From: Oxalobacter formigenes
GTDB taxonomy: Bacteria > Pseudomonadota > Gammaproteobacteria > Burkholderiales > Burkholderiaceae_D
DNA length: 64,000 nt
Direction: 5' to 3'
NCBI RefSeq assembly: GCF_002127965.1
Contig: NZ_CP018787.1
Location: 2,294,001 to 2,358,000, forward strand
The position numbers were made by a program, and so were the translations under genes. The notes beneath the pieces are model-generated. The model saw only the letters and a list, made by a program, of their open reading frames with translations. It had not been told where the DNA came from and ran no database searches. Positions 29,401-38,374 of this stretch are shown here, piece after piece. Each line of letters opens with the position of its first letter. Position 1 is the stretch's first letter.

Positions 29401-29815
29401 TGATGTTGTATTGCTTTTTCCCGTAACGGACGATGTGGATTTTCGGATTGACGAGGCGGACTTCTTTCACGACGGGAGCGCGTTCGGAAAAGGTTTCCGG
29501 CGACAGTTCGACAAACAGATGATCGAACGAGGCAAACGGGTCTTTCGAACCGGGATCGGTCAGCACAACCCCGTCCAGTTTTGCCGTCAGGTTCAACAGG
29601 TCGATATCGAGCTTCTGAATCGTCAGTTCACGATTGAATTTTTCAGCGACAAATTCCTTCGCTCCGGATTCGACGATCCGGGGAAGAAAATAAATGCCTG
29701 CGGCAACAAGGACAAGCAACAAAACGAGAAACGACAGAAACCCGACAACCGCCAGTTTCACTCGCGACCGTTTGTTCGGCCGCTTTTCAATATCGGGAGT
29801 GTTCTGCTCTGTCAT
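26453..29815 (-). CDS. Giant AsmA-like DUF748 protein, copy 1
   Basis: 1120 residues. One N-terminal membrane anchor (about 20-45), then a long beta-rich periplasmic body typical of DUF748 in the AsmA/YhdP/TamB superfamily, whose better-known members carry phospholipids to the outer membrane. Residues about 690-735 are a low-complexity linker rich in Glu, Pro, Ala, Thr and Lys. The C-terminus has OmpA-like segments (MVFEPGSANLSKEGEKRLERL, then RRAKAVKTWLVLKG and PDERIYLL), which could touch peptidoglycan. It is 41 bases after a closely related larger copy, so the pair is a tandem duplication and probably co-transcribed. Specific role unknown. Confidence 0.85.
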   Translation of the reverse strand: MTEQNTPDIEKRPNKRSRVKLAVVGFLSFLVLLLVLVAAGIYFLPRIVESGAKEFVAEKFNRELTIQKLDIDLLNLTAKLDGVVLTDPGSKDPFASFDHLFVELSPETFSERAPVVKEVRLVNPKIHIVRYGKKQYNINDLVAYATQPKEDESKSNFSINNIQIDNGTIRVDDLQRKKTLLIDELNIDIPVIANMPSQVEIFTALAISAKVNNDRIELVGKSRTKPAYDKKSGKISVKLDKLDLPTYLGYLPFDPGFKLKSGKFSADLDIIFPRKKEEKRRILVRGDVTLNSVSLAESNGAAVLKFSELKVDIDKSDILSGKIGIGRIGLKNPEVFLDRNNNGQWNVELLLNTGKKTDTGTQTAKNEKPAEKQSFAIDLGQLAVSGGQVFITDKTYKTPVNISARNIGLSVEKLSLDMDKHDVTASSVVSTGTRISFIHSMPELLDKFKGGDKSGVVQKAVDKAEEKSGFHFRIKQAALENWSLHLENRHPKEPIVTKVSQLDVKVNDLSDAMDKPLAVSASAKINDHGTYIVKGTINVSPMKADLDVDIKNVDIRFIQPYIDEYVNLSLRKADLSIKGKLLVGEGASGGLQGQFKGGAAIGSLAAVDQLSRRPVVSWKDLAFEGVTVDLNPLAVTIDKAVMNGVSARVILLADGRLNLQNILRSKAGGQKSLTENEEEPKPATAQNDVATVEPLTATQEKAKPEQDKPETATQKAVIQAPDSQGKPDFSLVIKKWIIRNGTVRFSDNFIKPRYTANIQNLRGAFLNLSNDPKTQSRIRLLGQVNGAPLDISGYINPLSDNLTLNIKAQVTGMELAQFSAYSGKYLGYGIEKGKLTYKATYKVQNGMLTAENSLILDQLTLGEKVESKETISSSIELALALLKDSDGVIDLNVPIAGSLNDPQFSLGSIVGKVILNTLKRIVTAPFAWLSSLNEKEKNLSGMVFEPGSANLSKEGEKRLERLSKGLVKRPKLKLEITGMYDDVADREGLGQSTLDRKIRSLKRKKTGAQSFEEITVSEKEYPELLKEVYKSEKFDKPKELVIFDKALPVPEMEKLLIRHYASTNDNLILLANRRAKAVKTWLVLKGKVPDERIYLLASKKGVAEKDKPAHRVDFNLRWKN

Positions 29816-29856
29816 TCAATAAAATCATCCTGTTGGAACCAATCAGCCTCATCCTG

Positions 29857-32800
29857 TTATTTTAATGAAAAATCGACGCGGTTGCCGGAATCGTTGCCTT
29901 CGGTTTTCTTTGCCTTGCTGGCTAACAGGAAGAGTCTTTCTTCAGGAATCTTTCCATCCGTGATCAGCCATTCTTTTACGACCCGCGCTCTCTGGTTCGC
30001 CAGCTGGATCAGGTCATCGGACTTTCCTGAAAAATGTTGGGACAACAGTTTTTCCATTTCCGGCACAGGCACCGATTTGGAAAACCCTATCCAGTTTTTG
30101 GGCTTTTCGAAATCTTCATTACTGTAAAGGCGCTTCAATAAATCCGGATATTCCTTGTCAGTAACGACCACCTTGGCGTCTCCCGCCTTTTTACCGAGGT
30201 CTTTCGCTTTCATTTCCCGCAGCTTTTTCATGATCGTCAATTTGCTGTCGACGACAGGATCGTATTTCCCGGTAATTTCCAGCGTCAGGGCCGGTCTGTT
30301 TTCCAGCGCTTTCGCCAGTGCTTCCAGTTTTTTCTGTTCACTTGCGGTAATCGCATGACTTCCCGGCTCGAAAGTCACAAACGACAATTCCGCGTCATTT
30401 CCAACGAGTGCCCCCAGCAGCTTGAACGGTGCCGTGACTGCCTTCGTCAACAGATTGACGAACATCTTGAACACAATGCCCCCCACGGAAAACTCGGGAT
30501 CGTTCAACGAACCGCCCACGGGAAGGTTGATGTCGATGACGCCATTCCTGTCTTTCAACAAGGCGAGCGCGAGACGAACAGGCAAATGAACGGCATCCGC
30601 ACTTTCGACTTCATCACCCAGTGTCAGCTGGTCGAGAACCAGTGAATTTTCCGCCGTCAACTGATCGTTCAAAACCTTGTAATGGACATCGAAGGAAAGC
30701 TTGCCCTTTTCAATGCCATACCCGATGTATTTTCCGGAATAGGCGGAAAACTGCGCCAGTTCCATTCCTTTTACGTTGGCCTTGATGTCGAGCGCAAGCT
30801 TATCGCTTAAAGGATTCAACTCCCCTGCAATCGTCAGCGGCGCACCATTGACGCGGCCTTTCACGTCGACTGTCGCCTGCTTGCTGGCATCCGTTGACAG
30901 GTTGTTGATCGAGCCTCTCAAATTCACCAGATTGGCGGTATAGCGGGGCTGGATGAAATTATCCGAGAACCGGATCTTTCCGTTTCTGATCAGCCATTTT
31001 TTGATCAGGATGGAATAATTTTTCTTGTCTGCTTTCAATTGGTCAGCCTGACCGCTATCGGCAGATTGTTGTGCCGTTTGTTGTGCAACTGCCGTCCCGG
31101 CTGCCGGTGTTTTTCCGTTATCTTTTTCCTCGTTTTGCGTCAGGCTCTTCTGGCCGCCTGTTTCGCTTCGCATGACATCCTGCAAATTCAGGCGTCCTTT
31201 TGAACTCAGGATGACTCTGGCCATCAGATTGTTCAGCGTTACCTGATCAACGACTACGGAGAGCGGCGACAGGTTCACCCGAACGCCTTTCAGGGACAGG
31301 TCACCCCAGTTCACGAACGGCTGCCGCGTCACCTGATCGACCGTCACAAGACGGGAGAGGCCCGCATTGCCCGTAAACTGGCCCTCCAAGCCACGATTTC
31401 GTGCTTCTGCGAATTTCAGTTTTCCGGCAAGCGACAAATTGGCCTGACGCAAGGACAAGTTCACGTACTCTTCAATGTAAGGCTGCACGGCACGGATATC
31501 GACATTTTTGATATCCAGATCGAGATCGGCTTTCAGTGGCACCGGCTCGACCGTTCCCCTGATATCCAGTTTGCCCTTTTCGTTGATATTGGCCGCGACC
31601 GTTATGGCAACCGGTTCATTCAATTTGCTTGAAATATGGTCTGCGGACACGTCCAGTTTCGTGACACGGGTCACGACCGGTTTTCCGGCAACCCTGTTTT
31701 CAAAGTAAAGCGACCAGTCATCCAATTCAAAACGGGCGATGGAATAATTGAAACCGGCTTGTGCGGCAGCATCGTCCATCGTTTTTTTAGCCGTTTTTTT
31801 GGCGTCCTTATCCGCTATGTCGAGTTTGCCATGAACGAATTTGATATCCGTATTCGCTGACACGATTTTTTCGACAGTCATGTCCCGTTTCGGAAGATCC
31901 AGAACCAGCTTGTCCACGACCAGTCCGAAGTTTTTCACGGAGAAATTCGCCGGTACGGCATTGGTCTGATCCCTGATCTGTAACTGGCCTTCCGTAACGG
32001 TCAATTTGTCCAGTGCCAGATTGAAAGGCATGCCTTGACCGTCCTGACCGGAGGCATCTGCCTGCGACGTTTCTTTTTGCGGTTTGCTTTTTCCGTTTAC
32101 CGTCGCGAACATCCGTTCGAAATTCCATTGACCTTTTCTGTTGCGGTCCAGAGATACGACTGGATATTTCAGCTCGACCAGATTGACGGCCAGATTTCCG
32201 GAAAGGACATCGCTCTTGTCGATTTTGACATCCAGTTCCGGTATTTTCAGCAAATCGGCACCATTCAGGTCAGCCAGCTGGAATGCATCGAGATCGATCC
32301 TGCCTTCCACGAAAAGACCCATTTTCCCTTCTTCGGGCTTGACGAAGCCGATCTCAAGATCGGTGGACAGCTTGCCGTCCTTCAGTTTGAAACCGGGTTT
32401 GAAAGGCAAATAACTTATGTATGAAACCAGATCAATACTGTCCAGCTTGAGATTGACGGTTCCATCCCGTTCCCTGAAAAACGGCCTTGTTTTGCCGGAT
32501 ATCTCGATTTTTTCATTATTGACCTTCGCGGACAGGGCCAGATCGACGAAGATATTGACCTGTGACGGCAGGGAAGAAATGAACGGTATCGTCAGATTCA
32601 GCTCATCGACAAAGTGCCGCTTGTTTTTCGGCTTGTCGTCGAACTCGACCAGCCCGTTTTTGATCTGGATATTATTGACGGCAAACTTCGCGGATGAATC
32701 GTCTTCTTTCGGCTCCATTGCGAAAGCGACGAAATCATCGATGTTGTAACGGTTGTCTTCCTGCCGTTCCAGACGGATTTTCGGATTGGTCAGCGTAAGT

Positions 32801-33138
32801 TTTTCAACGACAGGCGCCAACCGGAAATACGATTCAGCTGAAAAATCGACGAGTAAATGATCGAACGAGGCAAAACCGTTTTCCGAACCATGTTCGGAAA
32901 GCTGCATTCCCTCGAAATCGGCTGTCAGCGTAAATGGATTGAACGAGACTTTTGTAAAACTGAGTTTTCTCTGGAATTTTTCGGCAACGAATTCCTGTGC
33001 CTTTTTATTGATGAGGTCGGGAACGATAAAAAAACCCGTCAGACCATACGCAACCAGCAAAACAATGAAGATAATCTGGAACCATTTGGCAAAACGGTTT
33101 CGCCAGAACGGTGGTATGCGCTTCAACGGATTTTCCAC
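29857..33138 (-). CDS. Giant AsmA-like DUF748 protein, copy 2
   Basis: 1093 residues from a GTG at 33138, which I prefer because AAGGAG sits six bases before it; an upstream in-frame start at 33261 would add 41 residues without a ribosome site. Layout as in the neighbour: N-terminal membrane anchor (QIIFIVLLVAYGLTGFFIV), AKEFVAEKF-like start of the body (AQEFVAEKFQRKLSF), repeated DLDIKNVDIR and PYIEEYVNLSLR motifs shared by both copies, a Gln/Ala linker near 715-740, and an OmpA-like end (FVTFEPGSHAITASEQKKLEAL). The linkers differ more than the bodies. Likely inner-membrane-anchored envelope transport or assembly factor. Confidence 0.84.
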   Translation of the reverse strand: MENPLKRIPPFWRNRFAKWFQIIFIVLLVAYGLTGFFIVPDLINKKAQEFVAEKFQRKLSFTKVSFNPFTLTADFEGMQLSEHGSENGFASFDHLLVDFSAESYFRLAPVVEKLTLTNPKIRLERQEDNRYNIDDFVAFAMEPKEDDSSAKFAVNNIQIKNGLVEFDDKPKNKRHFVDELNLTIPFISSLPSQVNIFVDLALSAKVNNEKIEISGKTRPFFRERDGTVNLKLDSIDLVSYISYLPFKPGFKLKDGKLSTDLEIGFVKPEEGKMGLFVEGRIDLDAFQLADLNGADLLKIPELDVKIDKSDVLSGNLAVNLVELKYPVVSLDRNRKGQWNFERMFATVNGKSKPQKETSQADASGQDGQGMPFNLALDKLTVTEGQLQIRDQTNAVPANFSVKNFGLVVDKLVLDLPKRDMTVEKIVSANTDIKFVHGKLDIADKDAKKTAKKTMDDAAAQAGFNYSIARFELDDWSLYFENRVAGKPVVTRVTKLDVSADHISSKLNEPVAITVAANINEKGKLDIRGTVEPVPLKADLDLDIKNVDIRAVQPYIEEYVNLSLRQANLSLAGKLKFAEARNRGLEGQFTGNAGLSRLVTVDQVTRQPFVNWGDLSLKGVRVNLSPLSVVVDQVTLNNLMARVILSSKGRLNLQDVMRSETGGQKSLTQNEEKDNGKTPAAGTAVAQQTAQQSADSGQADQLKADKKNYSILIKKWLIRNGKIRFSDNFIQPRYTANLVNLRGSINNLSTDASKQATVDVKGRVNGAPLTIAGELNPLSDKLALDIKANVKGMELAQFSAYSGKYIGYGIEKGKLSFDVHYKVLNDQLTAENSLVLDQLTLGDEVESADAVHLPVRLALALLKDRNGVIDINLPVGGSLNDPEFSVGGIVFKMFVNLLTKAVTAPFKLLGALVGNDAELSFVTFEPGSHAITASEQKKLEALAKALENRPALTLEITGKYDPVVDSKLTIMKKLREMKAKDLGKKAGDAKVVVTDKEYPDLLKRLYSNEDFEKPKNWIGFSKSVPVPEMEKLLSQHFSGKSDDLIQLANQRARVVKEWLITDGKIPEERLFLLASKAKKTEGNDSGNRVDFSLK

Positions 33139-33300
33139 TTCATTCTCCTTGTGACACGATCGTTTCTGCCGATAATACCTGCCCTGAATAAAGCCGGGTC
33201 TTAAAACCCATATTAAATAAAATCCGCCAATAAATAAACAGCCGGTTTGCACATAAAGCAAACCGGCTGCAGAAAAACAATGTTTTTACGGCAATCCGTC

Positions 33301-34050
33301 TTATTCGACGAGTTTGTTCAGTTGTTCAGGGCTGACTTTCGCCTCTTCCGGCAGGGATTCAAGCTTGATATCAGCTGCTTCCAGTGCGGAAATAATGTTT
33401 TTCAACTGATGCTCCTGCGCCGCGGCATTATTGATCAGGCCACGCAATGCCTTGATGAGGGGATCGTCCCCGTTCGGCGTAATGCCGTAAGACGAAAACA
33501 GGGCACTGGCAGCATCTTTTTCGTCCCTGTTTTCTTCTTTTTGAATGATCCTAGCAGGATTGCCGACAGCCGTCGCGCCAGCAGGCACTTCCTTGACGAC
33601 AACGGCATTCGAACCGACCTTCGCCATTTCGCCGACGGTAAAACTGCCCAGCACCTTGGCTCCGGCCCCGATAATGACGCCCTTCCCAAGCGTTGGGTGG
33701 CGTTTTTTGCCCTTCGTCAGCGACGTGCCGCCGAGAGTCACTTCCTGATAAATCGTGCAATCGTCGCCCACTTCAGCCGTTTCGCCAATGACGACACCCA
33801 TGCCGTGATCGATAAACACCCGGCGTCCTATAACCGCCCCCGGATGGATCTCGATTCCCGTCAGGATGCGCGCCAGATGGGAAATGAAACGGGCAAGCCA
33901 TTTCAGCCCGTGCTTCCAGCACCAGTGCGCCATCCTGTGTACCAGAATAGCCTGAAACCCCGGGTAACAGGTAATGACCTCCCAGGTATTGCGGGCAGCA
34001 GGATCACGGGCGATGATGCTTCTGATATCTTCGCGAAGATGGCGGAACAT
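33301..34050 (-). CDS. cysE: Serine O-acetyltransferase
   Basis: Acetylates serine to O-acetylserine, the precursor of cysteine. 249 residues, SAT/EpsC-type: N-terminal helices ([20 protein letters not shown]), a left-handed beta-helix ([26 protein letters not shown]), the active-site region with [10 protein letters not shown], and closing GNPARII. The helical C-terminal extension (about 185-249) carries an acidic tail. Follows rlmB by 66 bases on the same strand. CysB, a candidate sulfur regulator, lies at 62 kb in this window. Confidence 0.95.
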   Translation of the reverse strand: MFRHLREDIRSIIARDPAARNTWEVITCYPGFQAILVHRMAHWCWKHGLKWLARFISHLARILTGIEIHPGAVIGRRVFIDHGMGVVIGETAEVGDDCTIYQEVTLGGTSLTKGKKRHPTLGKGVIIGAGAKVLGSFTVGEMAKVGSNAVVVKEVPAGATAVGNPARIIQKEENRDEKDAASALFSSYGITPNGDDPLIKALRGLINNAAAQEHQLKNIISALEAADIKLESLPEEAKVSPEQLNKLVE

Positions 34051-34116
34051 GTGTTTGACAGATAATTAACAAAAGAGCCAGATAATAACCGTTTCGGCAA
34101 AATTCTGCACGTCCAT

Positions 34117-34866
34117 TTAGTCCTGTCGCATTTTCATGATGCGCTGGCGACGGGCCTCATACAGGCAAATGCCGGAAGCCACGGAAATGTTCAGGCTTTC
34201 AACGGAACCGAACATCGGAATGGCGACCAGTTGATCACAGTTTTCACGAGTCAGACGGCGGATGCCTTCGCCTTCGGAACCCATGACGAATGCCACGCCA
34301 CCCGAGTAATCCGGTTCATACAGGCTTTCTTCCGCATCATCGGTTGTACCGACGACCCAGATATCGCGTTCCTGCAGCTGGCGCAACGTCCTTGCCAGAT
34401 TCGTGACGGTAATGTACGGAACGGTTTCAGCCGCACCACTCGCCACCTTCTGAACAGTGGCATTGATGCCCACAGCCCTGTCTTTCGGCGCGATCACGGC
34501 ATGGGCGCCGACGCTGTCTGCCACACGCAGGCAGGCGCCCAGATTATGCGGATCGGTGATGCCGTCCAGAACGAGCAACAGGGGCGCACCCTCGATAGCG
34601 TCCAGCAATTCATCCAGATTGCGCGCCAGCGAAACGGGTGCCGCCATCGCGACAACCCCCTGATGGCGTCGGGTGCCCACCATCTTGTCCAGACGCGCAC
34701 CGTCCGCCTGAATGATCCGGACACCGGCCGCCTTGGCGACTTTGAGCAAGTCCTGCATCCTGCGGTCAGACCGCTCGGCATCGACGTAAAGTTCTTCGAC
34801 GGAAGAGGCTTCATGGCGCAAACGCGACGTGACGGCATGGAAGCCGAATATGACTTTATTTTTCAT
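34117..34866 (-). CDS. rlmB: 23S rRNA (guanosine-2'-O-)-methyltransferase
   Basis: SpoU-class enzyme methylating G2251 of 23S rRNA. I start at ATG 34866, where the protein opens [15 protein letters not shown], matching the family N-terminus (IYGIHAV); the earlier in-frame start would overlap rnr and add unrelated residues. 249 residues. The trefoil-knot motifs are [28 protein letters not shown] and [17 protein letters not shown]. It lies 31 bases after rnr, the classic rnr-rlmB pair. Confidence 0.95.
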   Translation of the reverse strand: MKNKVIFGFHAVTSRLRHEASSVEELYVDAERSDRRMQDLLKVAKAAGVRIIQADGARLDKMVGTRRHQGVVAMAAPVSLARNLDELLDAIEGAPLLLVLDGITDPHNLGACLRVADSVGAHAVIAPKDRAVGINATVQKVASGAAETVPYITVTNLARTLRQLQERDIWVVGTTDDAEESLYEPDYSGGVAFVMGSEGEGIRRLTRENCDQLVAIPMFGSVESLNISVASGICLYEARRQRIMKMRQD

Positions 34867-34897
34867 TTTTACTTTCTGCACTATCTGCAATAAACAT

Positions 34898-37279
34898 TCA
34901 GCGGGATTTCCGTCTGCGTGAAAACGGACGCCCTTCAACTTTTTCGTCCTTGTCGGTCAGCGTCGCAATATTCCGTTTCTTGTACCGGTCGAAAATAACA
35001 TGCTGGGCCGGTTCGGTATTCACCGTTTCGCCTTCCTTCTTGTCGGAGGCCTTGAACGGCCCGTCAATCAGTCGCAAATCGATCTGTCGGGCATCCATAT
35101 CGACCCGGCTGACCTGAACGATCACCCGGTCGGTCAACTGGTACCGGACACCGGAACTCTCGCCTTTCAGCTCGTGGCGCACTTCGTCGAAATGATAGTA
35201 ATCGTGCCCCAATTCCCCGATATGCACCAGCCCTTCAATAAACAGGTCGTCCAGCTGCACGAAAATGCCGAAACCGGTCACACCGGAAATGGTGCCCGTG
35301 AAGTGCTCGCCCAGCTTGTCGCGGATGAAGTAACACTTCAGCCATGCCTCGACGTCACGTGAAGCATCGTCGGCGCGCCGTTCATTGGCGGAACAATGCA
35401 AACCGAGCGCTTCCCAAATTGCCTGTTCGGCAGTTTGTTTGTTTTTGCTTTTTTCCTTCGACAATAACTGTTTGCGGATCGAACTCGGCACATTGGTGTT
35501 CAACAGGCGCTTGTCGATGCCACTTGGCACATAGCGTTTGCCGAGCAAGAGCGCCTTGATGACCCGGTGCGTCAGCAAATCGGGATAACGGCGGATCGGA
35601 CTGGTGAAATGGGTGTAAGCCCCGTAAGACAGACCGAAATGGCCGATATTGTCCGGGCTGTACATCGCCTGTTGCATCGAACGCAGCAGCATGGTTTGCA
35701 ACAAGGGTGCGTCCGGCCGCTCGTCAATCTGTTTGATCAACACGGCGTAATCCGACGGACTTGGAGAATCGCCTCCGGCCAGCGACAAGCCGAGTTGTGC
35801 CAGAAACGATCTGACCTGTTCCAGCTTCTGCTCGTTCGGCTGTGCGTGAACACGATACGTTCCAGGATGATTATGCGTCTTGATGAAATCGGCCGCACAA
35901 ACGTTGGCCACCAGCATGCATTCCTCAATCAGCTTGTGAGCATCGTTGCGCACTCTCGGCAATATTTTTTCGATCTTGCCTGCGGCATTGCTGACAATGT
36001 AGGTTTCGACCGTTTCAAAATCGATCGCTCCGCGTTCTTCGCGTGCTTTTGCCAGCACCTTGTACAGCCCGTACAAATCCAGCAGATGCGGCACGAGACT
36101 TGAATAAACGATCGCTTCGGGCCCTTTCTGGCTTTTCAGGATCGCCGCCACTTCCGTATAGGTCAGGCGTGCGGCCGAATGCATCACGGCCGGATAGAAC
36201 TGGTAAGCCTCTACCTGTCCATTCGGGTAAACCAGCGCATCGCATACCAGCACCAGCCGATCGACGCCCGGGTTCAGCGAACACAGGCCGTTCGACAATT
36301 TTTCCGGCAGCATCGGAATGACGCGACGCGGGAAATAAACCGAAGTCGCCCTTAACAAGGCATCCGAATCGATCGGTTCGTTCGGTTTGACGTAATGGCT
36401 GACGTCGGCAATCGCGACGATCAGGCGATACGCCGTTTCATCGCCGATCTTGACCGGTTCGCAATACACGGCATCGTCGAAATCGCGGGCGTCTTCACCG
36501 TCGATCGTCACCAGAGGCACATCGCGCAAATCGACCCGCCCGGCATAATCTTCCGGCAAAACCGTATCCGACAGACGTGCCGCCGCATCCATGCAGGCCT
36601 TGGAAAATACATGAGGCAAGCCGAATTTACGGACAGCGATCTCGATTTCGATACCCGGATCGTCGATATTGCCGACCACCTCGACAATGCGGGCAATCGG
36701 CTGCGAGTAGCGGGACGGCTGCGTGATCAGTTCGGCATTGACAATCTGGCCTGCCTTGGCATTACCGGGAGAACCTTCTACCAGAATGTCGTGGACGATA
36801 CGCTTGTCTTCCGGAGCGATCAGCCAGACACCGTTTTCATTGATCAGGCGGCCGACGATATGCGTATGGGCGCGAGTCAATACCGAGACGATAAGCCCTT
36901 CGGGTCGTCCCCGCTTGTCGACATTGACCACACGAACCTGCACCTTGTCGTTATGCATGACCTTGTGCATCTCGTTTTCCGACAGGAAAATATCGTCTCC
37001 GCCCTCTTCGGGAATGACGAAACCGTAACCGTCCGGATGGCTGTGAACATAACCGGTGATGAAATGGGTCGATTTGTCGACCTTGTAATTGCCTTTTGCG
37101 TCGCATAAAAGCTGACCGTCGCGCTCCATCGCGTCCAGTCTCTTCAACAAACCGTCCATCTCGGTTCTTTTGACATGCAACTCCCGCGCGATGACTCTGG
37201 CATTGCTGCCCTTTTCTGCTTCACGCACGGTGTCGAGAATTTCTTCCCGGCTGGGGATGGAATAAGGATATTTTTTCAA
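34898..37279 (-). CDS. rnr: Ribonuclease R
   Basis: Processive 3'-5' exoribonuclease acting on structured RNA. 793 residues: N-terminal winged helix (about 8-60), two cold-shock domains, RNB catalytic domain with [15 protein letters not shown] holding the acidic residues, then an S1 domain ([23 protein letters not shown]) and a basic tail ending RRRKSR. The frame opens with TTG at 37279 and no ATG lies near, so TTG is the likely start. Divergent from the tRNA-Leu gene. With rlmB and cysE it forms a minus-strand run. Confidence 0.96.
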   Translation of the reverse strand: MKKYPYSIPSREEILDTVREAEKGSNARVIARELHVKRTEMDGLLKRLDAMERDGQLLCDAKGNYKVDKSTHFITGYVHSHPDGYGFVIPEEGGDDIFLSENEMHKVMHNDKVQVRVVNVDKRGRPEGLIVSVLTRAHTHIVGRLINENGVWLIAPEDKRIVHDILVEGSPGNAKAGQIVNAELITQPSRYSQPIARIVEVVGNIDDPGIEIEIAVRKFGLPHVFSKACMDAAARLSDTVLPEDYAGRVDLRDVPLVTIDGEDARDFDDAVYCEPVKIGDETAYRLIVAIADVSHYVKPNEPIDSDALLRATSVYFPRRVIPMLPEKLSNGLCSLNPGVDRLVLVCDALVYPNGQVEAYQFYPAVMHSAARLTYTEVAAILKSQKGPEAIVYSSLVPHLLDLYGLYKVLAKAREERGAIDFETVETYIVSNAAGKIEKILPRVRNDAHKLIEECMLVANVCAADFIKTHNHPGTYRVHAQPNEQKLEQVRSFLAQLGLSLAGGDSPSPSDYAVLIKQIDERPDAPLLQTMLLRSMQQAMYSPDNIGHFGLSYGAYTHFTSPIRRYPDLLTHRVIKALLLGKRYVPSGIDKRLLNTNVPSSIRKQLLSKEKSKNKQTAEQAIWEALGLHCSANERRADDASRDVEAWLKCYFIRDKLGEHFTGTISGVTGFGIFVQLDDLFIEGLVHIGELGHDYYHFDEVRHELKGESSGVRYQLTDRVIVQVSRVDMDARQIDLRLIDGPFKASDKKEGETVNTEPAQHVIFDRYKKRNIATLTDKDEKVEGRPFSRRRKSR

Positions 37280-37360
37280 ATGAATTCTTAATAAAATGGG
37301 TGGACAGTCGACATTTTAACAACTTCATCATGCTTTTTTTCAACAGATTCGGCAAGATGA

Positions 37361-37388
37361 TTGACATGTTTGTATATCACGCTATAAT
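37361..37388 (+). promoter_or_regulatory. Consensus sigma70 promoter for tRNA-Leu, with possible second -10
   Basis: TTGACA (37361-37366), 16 bases, TATAAT (37383-37388): both boxes perfect. A second TATAAT at 37460-37465 lies 17 bases before the tRNA and could start a short transcript, but it has a poor -35. Confidence 0.8.
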
Positions 37389-37413
37389 CGCAGTCTTGCA
37401 TTTGCGAATCAAC

Positions 37414-37448
37414 AAGAACTGAATGCAATTTGTCACTGTTCAGTTCTT
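37414..37448 (+). other. 10-bp hairpin in the tRNA-Leu precursor leader
   Basis: AAGAACTGAA (37414-37423) and TTCAGTTCTT (37439-37448) are perfectly complementary across 15 bases. It lies between the consensus promoter and the tRNA, so the long precursor leader should fold. No T run follows, so it is not an intrinsic terminator. Confidence 0.6.
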
Positions 37449-37481
37449 CCGGTTGCAAATATAATATCAGATGTGCAGATT

Positions 37482-37566
37482 GCCCACGTGGCGGAATTGG
37501 TAGACGCGCATGGTTCAGGTCCATGTGCCGCAAGGTGTGGGGGTTCAAATCCCTCCGTGGGCACCA
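37482..37566 (+). tRNA. tRNA-Leu (anticodon CAG)
   Basis: 85 bases including encoded CCA. Acceptor GCCCACG pairs with CGTGGGC. Anticodon stem CATGG/CCATG encloses loop TTCAGGT with anticodon CAG. It has the long variable arm of class II tRNAs, and T-arm GGGTTCAAATCCC. Reads CUG. The gene is intact and marks the left side of the AT-rich island. Confidence 0.97.
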
Positions 37567-37587
37567 TCACCGCAAAAGATACAGCAG

Positions 37588-37623
37588 AAAGCCTTGAAAA
37601 CATTGAGTTTCAGGGCTTTTTTG
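37588..37623 (+). terminator. Intrinsic terminator after tRNA-Leu
   Basis: AAAGCCTTGAAA pairs with TTTCAGGGCTTT (one G-T pair), followed by T residues. It may also serve the nuclease gene arriving from the other side, since the minus strand has its own flanking A/T runs. Confidence 0.82.
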
Positions 37624-37669
37624 TTGCTCAAGATATAATTTTAACGCATTCAACACAGTTTTCTAAATA

Positions 37670-38374
37670 TCATAGATAATTACGTGGTTGGCAAACATAA
37701 TCTACGATATCGTCAAATAATTCTGAAGCGCTCTTTCCAGCAATTGATAAGCAACACATGTCTAAATTGTATGTCCACAGCAACCCAACTCGTGGATTTA
37801 GTAAAGCAATTTCGTTGATAGTAGAAATGGGTTGTAACCTATTCAACGCACAATATGTCAGAACTTGTCTCAAATCCGATATACGAAATGGGCGATTACC
37901 TGCTTTAATTTCGTAAAGCGTTTGACCTACTATTAAGTCACCTTCTGCAGCCATTATTTCTCCGCATCCAGCAAATTTTGGACGTAAAATTGTGTCGTTC
38001 ATGACCCCAACTGAAGAAAAATAATCATAAAGCCGGCCAGCTAAAGTCATCGCTTCTAAAATATCATTTTCGGTGAGTTGATAAGTATTTAGATTATTCT
38101 GAAATCTTGATATGTATGCTGTCGCAGTCTCAATTCCATTCTCTACATAGGCTTTTAATACATTATTATTTTCCCCTGCTTTGACGATATTTGTAAAAGC
38201 AACAAATGCAAGCTCATTTATAAAAGCTCGAGAAAAACGATATGCGTTTGTTTTAATTGGTTCCCATTTTTGTAGGATGTGAGCATGCTGAGCACGCCAA
38301 AAGGTCTCCCCCATTGGCGCAATATCTCGCCAAAACGAAGAATGTTTCTGAGCTAATTGACGTTCCGAAATCAT
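37670..38374 (-). CDS. RT-associated protein with PD-(D/E)XK nuclease signature
   Basis: 234 residues from ATG 38374, whose ATGA overlaps the stop of the reverse transcriptase, a strong sign of coupled translation; a TTG 15 bases upstream is the only longer option. The first 125 residues look helical and have no motif I recognise. Residues about 130-180 read as a PD-(D/E)XK core: an upstream glutamate (E139 in GCGEIMAAEGD), D146, E155-I-K157 in LYEIKAG, then Q170 and Y174 in RQVLTYCAL. This is the D-(x)n-ExK-QxxxY pattern of restriction-type and RecB-like nucleases. Codon use is AT-rich like the RT and unlike the neighbours. I infer a DNA nuclease effector or processing factor for the RT; catalysis is unproven. 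Confidence 0.7.
   Translation of the reverse strand: MISERQLAQKHSSFWRDIAPMGETFWRAQHAHILQKWEPIKTNAYRFSRAFINELAFVAFTNIVKAGENNNVLKAYVENGIETATAYISRFQNNLNTYQLTENDILEAMTLAGRLYDYFSSVGVMNDTILRPKFAGCGEIMAAEGDLIVGQTLYEIKAGNRPFRISDLRQVLTYCALNRLQPISTINEIALLNPRVGLLWTYNLDMCCLSIAGKSASELFDDIVDYVCQPRNYL

Noticed and set aside
37288-37548. 86-codon minus-strand frame across the tRNA-Leu gene
   Set aside because: It overlaps the tRNA and its promoter and has no protein-like features.
37541-37566. tRNA-Leu 3' end as an attL/attR pair for the RT island
   Set aside because: I looked for a second copy of the T-arm/CCA sequence near 40380-40610 and found none, so no attachment-site call is made.
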